A stretch of 64,000 nt of DNA, taken from the NCBI GenBank assembly GCA_013396755.1, contig VWZF01006010.1, forward strand, positions 972,797-1,036,796, read 5' to 3'. Below the pieces are notes generated by a model. The model ran no database searches. It had not been told where the DNA came from and was given only the letters and a program-made list of their open reading frames with translations. Below, piece after piece: positions 49,014 through 60,717 of this stretch. The translations under genes and the position numbers were made by a program. Origin of the DNA: Sclerurus mexicanus. Lineage: Eukaryota; Chordata; Aves; Passeriformes; Furnariidae. Each line of letters opens with the position of its first letter. Position 1 is the first letter of the stretch.

Positions 49014-51039
49014 NATTGCTTTTGGTGGACCCATAAGCACAAAGTGCCCAAGGCTCACAAGATGAGGGTGGGTGGTCAACATTCTCTTCTGTTTAAGTTG
49101 CTGAGTTGGTGGTTGGTACACACCATGGCTGTCACTTCAGGGCTGGACTGCCTGTAGCTCCAGAGCCTCCTCTCTTAACATGAATTATAGTATTAACAAG
49201 ATGAAGGCCTGAAAACAGCTAGGAGTTGCCTTTATATCTTCGTGTGGAAGTGAGAAATATTGCTGATGAAGTGTCTCTTCCCAGGCGAGACTGCAGAGTA
49301 AAACTAAAGTTTGGGTCAAACTAAGCAAAGCCATAACTACCTGTGTGTAAGGCAGTTGCCTGGCACTCCTGAGCTCTGTGGGTTGGTCTGAGGAACTTCT
49401 AGGTAGCATGAATCTGCCCCCAGATCCCACCCTCTGGACACCAGCAATATTTGGGGTGTCCCAAATACTGCAGAGAGACTGAGACCACTACCACTGCTTT
49501 GGTGCCCGGGAGCTGGCGGGTGGCTGAGCCCATCTGCAGTGCCAGGGCCTGAAGTGCCCTTTAGTGCTTGGAAGAGGAGCTGGGAACCACATCCCCAGTG
49601 CTGAGCAGGGAGATGTGGCATTTAGCAAAGCTTAACTTCTTGCTGCACAGCAGCACTTCACATTCAGTATTTCACATGTAGCACTGGGACTGCGTGTAAA
49701 GATGTTGTCACTAAGCAACAAAACAGGGATTTTGCAGGAGATAGTAAGGTGATACTAAACCTCCCTTCCTCCTCCCTCCTCTCCAATGCACCAAGGCCAC
49801 CAGAACTAGTCTTACCTCTGTGGTGGTGGAGAGCCAGCGGGAGGACTGGTAGATAAGGGAAGAGAAGACAAGAGTATTGTGGAGTACATTCAAACCAGAT
49901 GTGCCAGGTGTGAAGGGAGAGCCCAGCCAGGCAGGAGTCTTATTGTCCCCTCAGGGCCTAACCTTGAAATAAGGCAGACAGCAGAGCAGGGCAAGAGTTG
50001 GACAAGCCATGAGCAAGTGAAGGATACTCATGAAAACACAAAGGGGGGGATTTCAACCACAGCACAGACCTCAGGACTCTCTTTGACTGCTCCAAACCCA
50101 GAAACTCAGGACTAGACCATACAGAGAAAATGGAAATGTGACACAAAGAACAGCAAGGGATTATGAGATAAATAAATCTGTTGTCAGAAAAAAATCCCTG
50201 AAATTGAAAATATAAAGCAGAGAGACAAAGAGGTTTGGAACCAAGCCTTACAACAGAGCAGTAAGCAAGACTGATGCAGGGGCTCTTTTGGAATTGACTG
50301 CAGACATTTGCCTGGTCTGTGGTCTGTGCCTGGCATTGCTGCTCTTTGCATTGCCACCAAAATAACCAGCCAGTGTCCCCAGCATGATGAGCAGAGGCAA
50401 ACTAACCCCCATAAGGGTGATGGGTGGCACATTTCCATGAGTGTCCTGTATGTGCAAACAGATAGAGTGGCACCTCCCAGCTGCCAAAACACTGCTGCCT
50501 TATCTACAGCACAGCAAGGGGTGAGGGGAACAGAGAAGGAACACATGACCGTGCTCATTCGGGAACAGCTCAAAATGCCTCTCAGCCCAGGGTCTCATCA
50601 GAGCAGGTTTGCACAAAGCCAAGATAAAGCTGCAGCAGGTTTCCCTCTTCCCCTCGGCGTTTTACATCAGGGCTCCCCAGGAGAGCTGTATTTCCCCATC
50701 ATGTGGCTCCTCGCTGAGACACCGCGGGATGCCCTGCTCGCCCAGAAGGTCACTGTGCACCTGGCTGATGGTGTGTACAGCGAAAAGGAAAAGTACTGGG
50801 AATGAGCCACAGCCCTGGTATTTGTAGCACAGCAGCTGGAGAGTCCATGTACAGACCCAAACCCCATGGAAATGCACCCTGCATGGGGAGGGAAAGGGGT
50901 TCCCTTTAGCTGATCTCCAAAGAAATGAGTCCCCTGTGCTCATGGTGTTGGTGTTCAAAGGTTTCTCTCTGGGTCCTTCGAGACTTTTGAACACATTTTC
51001 TAACTTCATCCATGTTTGATGGGACAGGGCAGGGAGGTT
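49014..51039. other. Non-coding stretch, no confident gene
   Basis: A somewhat GC-richer block lies at 50560-50800. The plus frame 50308-50805 and the opposing minus frame 50662-51168 overlap on opposite strands, and the latter runs into a CR1. Neither has recognised motifs. Confidence 0.4.
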
Positions 51040-51308
51040 TATAGGACAAGGGGAAATAGCTCTAAATTGAAAGAAAACAGGTTTAGAATGATTATTAGGA
51101 ATAAATTCTTTGTTGTGAGGGTGGTGAGGGACTGCACAGGTTGACCAGAGAATCTGTGGCTGCCCCATCCCTGGAAGTGTTGAGGGCCAGTTTGGATGAG
51201 TCTCTGAGCAACCCGGGATAGTGGAAGGTGTTCCTGCCCATGGCAGGGGAGTTGGAACAAGATCTTTAAGATCTCTTCCAACTCAAATAATTCTGTGATT
51301 CTATGATT
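51040..51308 (+). repeat. CR1 LINE, 3' end fragment
   Basis: Starts at ATAGGACAAGGGGAAATAGC, then runs through GAATGATTATTAGGAATAAATTCTTTG, GGTGAGGGACTGCACAGG and CTGTGGCTGCCCCATCCCTGG. The GGAGTTGGAACAAGATCTTTAAGATC block follows, and the tail is AATTCTGTGATTCTATGATT. 5' truncation with an intact tail is the normal state of such copies. Confidence 0.95.
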
Positions 51309-52035
51309 TATCTCATGTGAATGTAGTGGTCTGGTAAGCGTATGTCTCCATCTCAAGCAGTCACCGTGGCCTCTCTTTACAGCCACTGGCAAAATCCAGG
51401 CATTTCAGGTTGCAAACTTTTTGATGCAGGGTGGGTGTTTCCTCACAAAGCCCCCTTCTCTCTGTGGATTTTCTGGGAAGCACAGATGTCTGCCCTGTAA
51501 ATCACAACAGCTCATCATGTGGCTCCTGTTCATATTTAGTGGTTTTAAATAAAGAGGCTTGTGTTAATAATATCACTGATCCCTCCTGTTGTTTCTCTCA
51601 ACAGAGCTTGTGTGACCCCAAGACCCCATTATGGACGGACCACAAGCTTTAGAGGATGTGATTTTATATCGAAACCAATAGCAGCAACATTTGGAGAGCT
51701 ACACAAAAGGAAAAATCTGGTCGATTTACCCAGTATTTGTATTGAAACTATTATTTCAAAGCATTTGCACATATTTTGTCTTTTTTTTGTGCTAAGTTTA
51801 AATGCACATTACCCACGGGCTCTGTTCTGGCACCACATGCATGTGGCCAATATCAATACACAAGTCAAATACTACAGACCTGGGCCCGGTCCCTGCAGTG
51901 CCCTCCTCAAGAGACTAGTAAAGACACAGCCCTGGCCAGGACTTCAGCCAAGTGTGCAAAGGCAGGAGCATCTTCTATCTCTTCCACTAGTAAAACGAAC
52001 CTTGTGGGACTCAGCTCTCCAAGAGAATGAGAGAT

Positions 52036-52085
52036 GATGGGATGGGATGGGATGGGATGGGATGGGATGGGATGGGATGGGATGG
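52036..52085. repeat. (GATGG)10 microsatellite
   Basis: Ten exact GATGG units, preceded by GAGAT and followed by GATGA. On the plus strand this places G3 runs every five bases with two-base AT loops, a pattern able to form G-quadruplexes. Exact repetition suggests recent expansion and likely length variation. Confidence 0.98.
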
Positions 52086-53128
52086 GATGAGCAGGCTTTA
52101 TACCTTCCTCCAGGTTTATGGAGAATGCCATGGTAGAGAAGGAGAAACTCTTACCTGGTCTGCCTTGTGCTGAGGGTCTGCAATGGTGGCATCTTCTCTG
52201 GTGACATCTTCCATGTGAGCAAATGCCCAGGGCTGTTCAAGTCTCATTTCATGCCTCTTTTGCTCTCCTCTTTACTTAATTTATATTCACACTACCTTTG
52301 CTCTTGTGCTTACTCCAGAGATTTGCAGACACCTTGGCAAGGTGACATCCTCATGGGGTGACACCCTCCTGCATCCCTGGAGTTCGTACCCCCAAAAGAC
52401 ACAAAACATATTTGCAGCAGAGGGTGGCACATCCAAATACTCTATTTGTTCCATGAATCCTCTTTCGTTCTCAGGAGCCTGTGGCCTTTCTCAAGCCAGA
52501 GGTGAGGAAAAGCACAATCATTATTAAACTGGTGAATTGAGAGTTGTGTTTGGTTTGTTGGGCTTTTTTTCTAGGAATAAAAAAAAAGGATGAAAGGGGG
52601 AAAGCTCCCTGTTTCTCACTTCTTAAGGTCACACTTCATATTAAGGTTCCATTTAGAAAGAGCACATAATTTCCTAATACATGTTGAGGTGATTGATGAA
52701 TCATTTACTGTATATTGCTATTGAACTGTTGGTCTCTGGAGCTGTGATTTAACCATCTGTAATACCTGCAGCTGCCGTGTACACAGCCATTGACAACACT
52801 GGAACACAAAGTATTCATGTGCATAACGTGCTTACCACATCCAACATTTATGAATACTTTACATTTATAAATGAAATTTTCATATACAGCGTAACCTATT
52901 TTTAATGTTGTAGCAGTTACATAACCCATTTGGCCTCAATTCATCCCAGTTAACTTCGGTCACCTTCTGGAGGTGCCTCTGTTTATAGCCCTGTACCATT
53001 TCCCTCAACATTTCCACCCTCCCACTGCTCATTTAGCCCCGTTCTGCCCCAAACATTCCATAAATGTGTCTGTAAGGGATGCTGCAACCTCACAGGCTTC
53101 TGTGTGATGATGAAGCTTCAAATCAGTA

Positions 53129-53156
53129 ACTCACTCACTCACTCACTCACTCACTC
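53129..53156. repeat. (ACTC)7 microsatellite
   Basis: Seven exact ACTC units, followed by ATGTGTGCACACAC. Confidence 0.97.
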
Positions 53157-54245
53157 ATGTGTGCACACACTAAAGGAAAACACTGCCCTGCCTTTTCTTT
53201 CCCCTTTTCAACCCAAATCCATTGCATGGGTTCAGCATCATGTGAACACCCAAAGAGGTGCATCAGGCAAAGGAATGGGGAGGGAACGGCACCTCCGCTC
53301 TGGGTCTGAGCTGTTGGGAAAGGAGGTCGTAGGCAGGTGCCTAAATCAGACCACGGCATCACTTCAGGCAGGGCCCTGGTCCAGTTTGTAAGAACATGGG
53401 CAGACTTTGAAGAGGAGAAGGGCCCTGTTCCTTACACAGATTAGTGATGACATCCTCACAGCCATTAACAAGAGGCTCATTGTTAGACCATTTCAATAGT
53501 TGGCCTGATTTCTTTCTGGCAGTGTCTACACTGTTTTGTTCAAGCTGAGCACGTGCTGAAAAGGGGCTGAAATTGCCCTTCTTCAGTCATGGCATCAGAG
53601 TACACTGGGCCATGACCAACCCTTCTCTTCAGAGGATCCAGTGCTCCCTCGTCACAGAACTGGTTGCTGTGTTTCCTTGGTGTTAACATATGCCTTGCCT
53701 TATGCCAAGTAATTTCTGAGCAGTTCCTCAGAAGTTCTCCTGTGGCTGTGGAGATGGGGAGGCTGAGAGTATGACAGTGAAGTCTGTTCTGGTACCAGCC
53801 CTTGGAGGAGAAACACGTGGAGGAGAAACTGGAAGCAGGAGGTGGCTGAGCACTGTTTCGCCTGGTGTACAGCTATTGGGCACAGCACTGGGTACAACGT
53901 GATTTGCCAAGCAAGTGTGTGCGTATGATTTACACCTTCAGTGTTCATTACTGTGGTTGGTACAGATACATACTGAGCATATCCTGGCCTGGAAGGATCT
54001 CCTGCACTCCCAGGCTTGTACAGATCTACCCCTCATCTATCCTAAAATGACAGTGCCAGAGTTTGATGAGATGTCTCCTCCCTGTAGCAGGGTTCCTGGG
54101 AGCCAGTGGTGATGGCCCATGCAACATAATGGGACGGTGGCCTCGGTGTCAAATTTGCAGGTTCAGATGCAGATTGCACATCTGATCACAAGTTTAGCAA
54201 GTTCCCCAGGCAGATTTGTAACTGAATTAGCTGTAAAAAGGTGAT

Positions 54246-54296
54246 CTATTAATGTGCTTTCCATTAGTGGTGGTCTGTTAATGTGCTTAACATTAG
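54246..54296. repeat. 29-bp tandem duplication
   Basis: CTATTAATGTGCTTTCCATTAG (54246-54267) recurs with three differences as CTGTTAATGTGCTTAACATTAG (54275-54296), giving a period of 29 bases. Confidence 0.9.
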
Positions 54297-55299
54297 GTAC
54301 ACACTTGGATATCTTGCTGAATCAGGAACACGGGGACAGTAAGTAAGCAATACATGTTAAATGATGTCACCTACACACAGCACAAGTCCCACTGGTGTTA
54401 TTAAACTGATGCATCATGAATGTAGTGGCCTAAGTATCATTCCAAAGATGGTAATAAAATAGACAAGACAGTGTTCACCTGAAATGTCATGATGTTTTAA
54501 AGATGCTTTTTTTAACAAGTGAAATGGGTTTGAAGCAACTTTTTCCCCAACATGAACAAAGTTTTAGAAGGACTCTAACAGAGATGCAGAGGAAGAAAAG
54601 AGAGAAAAAAAGGGACAAGTTGATCCTTTCTGTTGGGACCAAAGAAAAGCAGAAAAGCACAGTGAGTGGATGAGTTGGTGAAAGGGATGAGGGGAGAAAG
54701 AGCAAGATGAGAAACTAAGAGCTAAAAAGATGCTGTGCAACCCAAGGACCCTGACCTTACCCCAGAATGGTCTCACCTGCAGAAGTAAACATCACTGAAC
54801 ACCGGACACAGCCGTTGTCCAGATCTGTGTGTCTTCTGTACTAAGAACAAAGCACTAGTGTTTACAAAACTCTGTAAAGCCTGTACCTGTATGAAAGCCT
54901 TCAAATCCCACCTATGCCCAAACAGCTGATTTGCAAGCCCAGAGCTCTTGCAGGCCTGCTTTCACCCCAAGGAGCTGGTAGCCAGAACTGTTCTAGTGCT
55001 TTCAGAGCAAGTAGGATGGATGCACTTCTGTCTGTCCCATTTCAATGACAAAGTGCCCACGCCCAGGAAGGGATCCAGGGGATTCAAGGAAGGGGAAGTG
55101 CAGCTGGTTCTCACTGAGGAAAGCTTAAGGGCTTCTAGCGTGGGGATCCAAACACAGGAGTCTCAGGACTGTGACAGAAGGAACTCAAACAAGGCTGGAC
55201 ATCACACGGTTTTTAAGTGCTTGCAGCCAGTTTTCCAAGATGTACCACCGGGACCTCCTTCCAGCCTTTGAGCTGTTTCTTAGAGGATGGAAAGGGTGA

Positions 55300-55506
55300 T
55301 AGAATCATGGAATGGTTTGGGTTGGAAGGAACATTTGCAGATCATCTAGTTCCAACCTCCCTGCAATGAGCAGGGACATCTTCAACTAGATCAGGTTGCT
55401 CAGAGCCCCATCTAACCTGACCTTGAATGTTTCCAGGGATGAGGCATCCACCACTTCTCTGAGCAGCCTGAGACAGTGTTTTACCATCCTCAGTGTCAAT
55501 ATGGGG
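55300..55506 (-). repeat. CR1 LINE, 3' end fragment
   Basis: Reverse-oriented. On the plus strand: TAGAATCATGGAATGGTTTGG, GTTGGAAGGAAC, GATCATCTAGTTCCAACC, TCAGAGCCCCATCTAACCTGACC, TTCCAGGGATGAGGCATCC and CTTCTCTGAGCAGCCTGAGAC. It lies just downstream (in minus-strand sense) of the proposed poly-A site of the gene at 55.8-63.8 kb. Confidence 0.93.
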
Positions 55507-55806
55507 ATACTGAGGCTTTTGTTGCCCTTCACCGGAGTGCAGCTCTGTCCCCTCAGCTGACAGGGACCAGACACTGACAGAGGAGCCACACTATGCAGCA
55601 GACATCTTTCACCAGCTCTGAGTTCATCTAGGAAGAGAAAGTTTGAGAGAAGATGAAATTTCAATTCCAGGGTCAAACACATTCTTTCAGAGACAGAATA
55701 CACCACCAAGAGACATGTTATTATTACCAGTAAAAACACACAAGAACACTATCAGGAATTACAGACAGAATAGACAAGCAAAGGTGCAAATAAAATGAAA
55801 TAAGTA
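55507..55806. other. Short non-coding spacer
   Basis: Separates the reverse CR1 from the proposed minus-strand transcript end. On the minus strand, just past the AATAAA, comes TACTTATTTCATTTTATTTG and then TTTGCTTGTCT. This T-rich context is compatible with a cleavage/downstream element. Confidence 0.35.
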
Positions 55807-55812
55807 TTTATT
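55807..55812 (-). promoter_or_regulatory. Candidate polyadenylation signal AATAAA
   Basis: The only canonical AATAAA I find on the minus strand between the proposed stop codon (58659-58661) and the CR1 at 55.3-55.5 kb. It would end a 3' UTR of about 2.85 kb. This is inference from position and context. Confidence 0.35.
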
Positions 55813-58658
55813 CAGACAGTTAGAGTTATACAACTTACACTTCTCCAAAGCATACATCTATTGAACCAATGTCTGTTCTCAGCAATGGTGATTTAAATTA
55901 GGAAGGATTTAATGCAACCACTGCATTCATAGCAGATTTACATCTGTATAACAATGAGCAGTTTGGCTTATCATGTTCAAAATAATTGCTGGGTGTTTCA
56001 GAGGAATAAAAGCAAGTTTTCAGTACCAGGAAAGGAGAGCAGATCACAAAAGTATGATCATTCTTTAAAGCAGTACAAGGAACAATCCTGACAGCAATCC
56101 CAGTGACTTTAAACACTCTTCTTCAAATTACACTAACACTTAAATATTTTCCTTCTGGACAAGTCAAAAATGAACCCCAGAAGGAAGAATTTCTTGTGTT
56201 TCATCTCTCTCACCAAGACAAGTAAAAGTGTGAGAAAATTGGTAAAGAGATCATAAATGCCAAAAGCAACTAAGCATCAAAGCTGACAAGGGACAGAGTA
56301 ATCTACTATATAATGAACAGATAGACCTTTAAGGGTCAGCTCACACATAAGAACTTATATTTATATGCACATATGGCAGATTTATAATGGCATATTGGAT
56401 ACCTAGGAAATAATACAGCTTGCTTTGATTACAATAAAACCTGTTCCCATTCCAACAGCTTCAGCGAGCTGTGGATCAGGATCCTTTATAAGTAAAAAGG
56501 CACAGGAATGTTGTGTTCCAGTACTGCCGTCACAGAACAAAACCCTCTCTTCTCAGAGAATGCTGTCAAAAATAAATTAGGAAATGATCCCTTAACTGGG
56601 TAAGTTGAAGCATCCTGAATGCAACAGCATCTGCTTCACAATATCTTTTTTCCAAATGGAATGTGGTCCTTATAGAGCCTTAGCTGCATTCCTAGACTCT
56701 GCAGATTACCTGCTGGGAAGACTGAATAAAACCCAATTTGGATTTTGCTTCAATGGTGTTGTGCAACATAACACAGACACACTTTTGAGGAGAAGATTAA
56801 CTGCTTTAGTTCCTGCTCTCCTTGGATCTTAATTTTTCTGTGTATATGCCTACTCAGTGACAGAGAATTCACCCTCATGGCACATTCTGGTAAACCAAGC
56901 TCCACCAACACAAAAAACCAAGCCCAACTCAGCTGTTGGACCTTCTTTGCACGGGTGTTCTGGCCCAGAGCCACAGTGCAAGTCTAACAACCAGTTTTGT
57001 TACGGGACACTGATGGCACCTGACAGAGCAGTAGAACCTTGCGAGCGAATCTTCATCTGCCCTCGGATTTCCATCAGTTCAAGACTGAAAACTTCCACTC
57101 TGGAATTCAAAGCTGGGGCCAGGGCTCGAGCACAAACACTGATAACATTGTCACAATCCAGGTTTTCAGAGATAATACCCTGCATACACTGGAATTACAG
57201 CTACCGTGCTCTAGCTATAGTGCCCTCAGGTTAGAAATATATTTAGGATGAAAATGAGACAGTTGTTTGCAAACATGCAACAACCTGAGTTTTGAGCACT
57301 GTCTTTCCTACAGAAAACACCCATTATATCTAAAAATACGGTGCAGAGAGCCAGAACAAGCTACCAGTTCAGGCATAAAGCGAGAGGCCCACATTTGGAT
57401 GAAGTCTAAAGAAACAAAAAAAATCTGCAAAGAGGTTGTGTGTGTAGATTTAAACCATACAGAGTTAACTGGAGCACCCCTGCCACATCTCGGTGTATCC
57501 ACCCCCAAAAATATACTACCACCAAATTTAACTGTAGCTTGAAGAAAATATTGAGACAGGTTTTAAACATATGGTCCATGAAATAATATATTAATCATAC
57601 AGCTAAGACATCTCCCCGCTTTACATGGGTAAAAATGTATCTCGCTATACAAAAAACATTACTCTGAAAAACAGGCTAAATTTTCAGTACATTCATCAAC
57701 TACTTTTACAGTCAGGAATTCCACAGACTAACCTTAAAAAAAAAAAAAAAAAANCCACATAAAAAAATTAGTATATTAGCATGAAAAATCTGATCAGAAG
57801 AGTTTGCAAAAACCCATGCAAGTTATATTAATGACCAGCTGATTAATTCGGGTGGATATTTAGGTGTCTGCCAAATGTTTCAGGTGACTGTATAAAACAG
57901 AACTGTGAAAGGCCAAATTCACAGGCAAGTCCTAAGCAACCCAAAAATTGGCTTATTTCTTCTCTCAAGTACAAAACTTTAGTTCTTCCTCTCCCTCTTT
58001 GCTTTCTAATTCACAGATCTGCCAAATTAAAGGCAGTGACTTTACCACGAGCAAGTGGCACTGGCCTCAGGGGAGGGAGAGGGTAACTGGAGGCACATTT
58101 GCTATTCTTACTTTCAGTAACACACTAAAAAGCACCACTACTGCCATTTACTACCAAAGACAGCAAATACTCAGCAAACAAGTGAACAAGAACAAGCCAG
58201 CGAACAAGTCTAAGAGAGATCTACACCTCAAGGGTGCATGCCATGGGTCAAGCACAAGCCAGGGGGAATTTCATATAGATAGACAAATCTTACTGAAAAA
58301 TTCTAAATTATTGTTATTATTCAACTTGGAATTGAGATATGGTTAAATTCAGTCCTCAAGACGCTTTCAAACCACTCATATCAATGGAGTATATTAAAGT
58401 ATAATGCATATATTAGCAGTTTCAAAGGCTTTCTGGAAAGAGAGGAAAACTCCAGCCTAGTTATAATCTCTCTCTCCCTCTCTCTGAAATTAGCAAAGGC
58501 AGCTGCCCAAATGACTATCAGCCAATTCAGAAAGCGTTCAGCTGTTCCTCCAAAGTAGAGACTGTGGCCTGGGGTTGGACAGAAACAAGCTGGGGTCAAG
58601 CAGAGGATGCGCCAAGCATTGCTGTGTGCTGTGGTTAATCAAGTAGCACACTGTGCAT
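55813..58658 (-). other. Candidate long 3' UTR of the minus-strand gene
   Basis: This stretch lies between the proposed stop codon and the poly-A signal. It contains no recognisable CR1 over 2.85 kb. It carries a U18 run in minus sense (A18 at 57736-57753, N at 57754). It also has a locally CpG-containing block at 57000-57185 with a 61-codon minus frame (residues such as SVCARALAPALNSRVEVFSL). That frame has an in-frame TAA just upstream of its Met and no good polypyrimidine tract, so I do not call it an exon, although a conserved element or alternative exon there is possible. Confidence 0.35.
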
Positions 58659-58838
58659 TTACGGCTTCGTTGGGACCACAGGCTCCGTAGCACGGATGTG
58701 GACACTGGGAAGGCAGAGCCAGGAGAGAGGCAGCTCCCTGCTGCAGTTGTCTTCATGGAATTTGATATTCAGGTAGAAATCACCTGTGTAGAGAAAGAGA
58801 AGCGCTCCGAAGTACACAGAGTCTTTGGTCGGCTTTAC
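58659..58838 (-). CDS. Candidate terminal coding exon of an unrecognised gene
   Basis: On the minus strand a strong acceptor (CTGAT branch-like motif, then TTTTCACCTTCTCTTTTCCAG) is followed by 180 bases open in exactly one frame and closed by TAA at 58661-58659. The 59 residues begin VKPTKDSVYF, continue through LFLYTGDFYLNIKFHEDNC and end TEPVVPTKP. The other two frames hit stops (one at once, one after 18 codons). The segment has about nine CpGs in a CpG-poor setting, a common sign of coding sequence. It starts in phase 0, which fits the phase-0 end of the exon at 63750-63837. I do not recognise the protein. The alternating hydrophobic and aromatic residues suggest beta-rich structure. An internal CAG|GTGATT at ~58784 could act as an alternative donor. 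With no initiator Met it cannot be found as a stand-alone frame. Confidence 0.45.
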   Translation of the reverse strand, partial: VKPTKDSVYFGALLFLYTGDFYLNIKFHEDNCSRELPLSWLCLPSVHIRATEPVVPTKP

Positions 58839-60329
58839 CTGGAAAAGAGAAGGTGAAAATCAGTACAAATAAAGCAGCAACAAAGCAAATTAATTGCAGT
58901 TTGCAATTCAGTAGCTCCTTCAAGTGACCTCAAAGTACTCCAGATTCACATCTAAATGTTGCTTTCATACAAAAGGGAGTAAAGATCTTGTTCCTATTCT
59001 AGTAAAACTGTTGCAGTGAAAATTAAATCCTGCATCATTCACTCAGGCAGTAAAGGCGTGACGCAGCTCAAACAAGAATGCAGACTTTCAGGAGTCACTG
59101 ACTGTAAAACAGAGCTGCTTTAAGGTAGAGATCACACCAAAGCTTTCCTTAGACTGCATCAACATCTCTATTAAAGGTCTAAATCATGTCTCTGAACTCA
59201 TTTTAAATACATGGTTAAACACTATTTAACAATTTATCAAGAACTAAGTTCATCCACACTTATTATTCTGACACAATCTGACTGCAAATTCTAATCTTTA
59301 TTATTAGGAATCTTTAATTATCATAAGCATTAAAATAATGAAGTTCAGCAAGAAACAAAAAGCAGCCACCCTGATTTAACTGGTCCAAATAAAATACAGA
59401 GTACACAATGTTTCAGCATTTACATATCTCCCTTCAAAAAAATAAATTACAGTCTATATCTTCACAACAAGTAATATATCTTAGTTCATCATTTCAGCAA
59501 GACACTTCAGTCAGTTCTAACTTTAACACTCCCACGACTGTTTAGCATGTGATAACATTTGAATTAATATCTGCTCCCAAAGATGTTAAATCCAGTTTCA
59601 GGGTGTCTAGAATTGGGTTAAAGTTACTGCAGATGCAAAACACGAAATCAACAACAAAGCCATTCCACTGGATGGAGTTTTTCAAAAAATTGTGAAAAGG
59701 CAACTTAGTCCCTGCTGAAAATACCCAGAAAAGGACACCAGGTCTCCTCAGTACCGGTCTTCTCTCAGACAAGACCTTCTTACCAGTTCCTTTCTTCTCT
59801 CTGGACTGTGAAACCATCACCCTAAGATACACTCATGGAGTCACCCCTAATTTCACAGGTAGACCTGTGCCCGTGTGTTTTCTTGTCAACACCCACTGGC
59901 AATGGACCTTTCTTTGGTCATCCCCAAACACCTCAGTGCCCATCATGTTAGAGAGTCCAGTGTTGATTACAAACTGACAGCAGGACATACCACTGGCCTG
60001 ACAAGCAGACACCCAAGCCAAACCATTACAGAAAGTCTGGTGTTGAATCCAGAAGCACTGAGCTGTCCAGATGTGCTGGACTTGATTCGGTTCAGGAGGG
60101 AATGATGTCCCCTTTGGAAGAGGAGCTGATGGAACTCCACCACCCAGAACAGTGAATGGATGAGACCAAGGCTCCAAGACAGGATATCAGGACCGTTGCC
60201 CACTATAAAAAATTTGGTTATATGGTACACTGGGATATTGACAATGGGGTATTAACTGGGAAAGTGTCTATGGACAACCTTTGCTGAAGGGCAACTTGCT
60301 ATAGCACAGGAAGACCAGAACAAGGACAA
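58839..60329 (-). other. Candidate intron sequence, no repeat seen
   Basis: AT-rich DNA between the proposed terminal exon and the CR1. Frames at 59542-59832 and 59833-60230 have no recognised motifs. It is part of the inferred intron 58839-63749. Confidence 0.35.
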
Positions 60330-60717
60330 CAAGTAGGCTGACAAAGTTGGGGCTGTTCAGCCTGGAGAAGGGAAGGTTGAGTGGAGGCCAAACAGCAGCA
60401 TTTCAGTATCTGAAGGAAGTTGGAGAGGGACTCTTCATCAGGAACCGTAGTGATAGGACAAGGAGTATGGGGATCAAACTGAAAGAGGGTAAGCTTAGGT
60501 TAGATATACAGGAAAAAAATCTTTACTGTGAGGGTGATGAAGCCCTGGCACAGGCTGCCCAGAGATGTGGATGCCCCATCTCTGGAGGTGTTCAAGGCCA
60601 GGCTGGATGGGGCTTTGAGCAGCCTGGTCTAGTGGAAGGTGTTCCTGCCCGTGGCAGGGGGGTTGGAACTGGATGATCTTTAAGGTCCCTTCCAACCCAA
60701 GCCATTCTATGATTCTA
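60330..60717 (+). repeat. CR1 LINE, well-kept 3' end
   Basis: The cleanest CR1 3' end here. It starts near AACAAGTAGGCTGACAAAGTT, then runs through GGCTGTTCAGCCTGGAGAAGG, CAGTATCTGAAGGAAG, TTAGGTTAGATATACAGGAA, GCACAGGCTGCCCAGAGATG, GAGCAGCCTGGTCTAGTGGAAGG, GGCAGGGGGGTTGGAACTGG and TTTAAGGTCCCTTCCAACCC, ending GCCATTCTATGATTCTAAA. Plus-strand residues such as LRLDIQEKNLY and LAQAAQRCGC reflect the CR1 ORF2 end. It lies in the inferred intron of the minus-strand gene, antisense to it. Confidence 0.96.

Larger units (their letters stand above)
51309..55299. other. Non-coding stretch with simple repeats
   Basis: Apart from the microsatellites and the small duplication listed separately, no gene or repeat family could be supported. 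A 28-base polypurine run lies at 54588-54615. Confidence 0.45.

Noticed and set aside
50308..51168. Two overlapping long frames on opposite strands (165 and 168 codons)
   Set aside because: They overlap each other, one runs into a CR1, neither has a recognised motif, and stops are merely sparse in a GC-richer patch.
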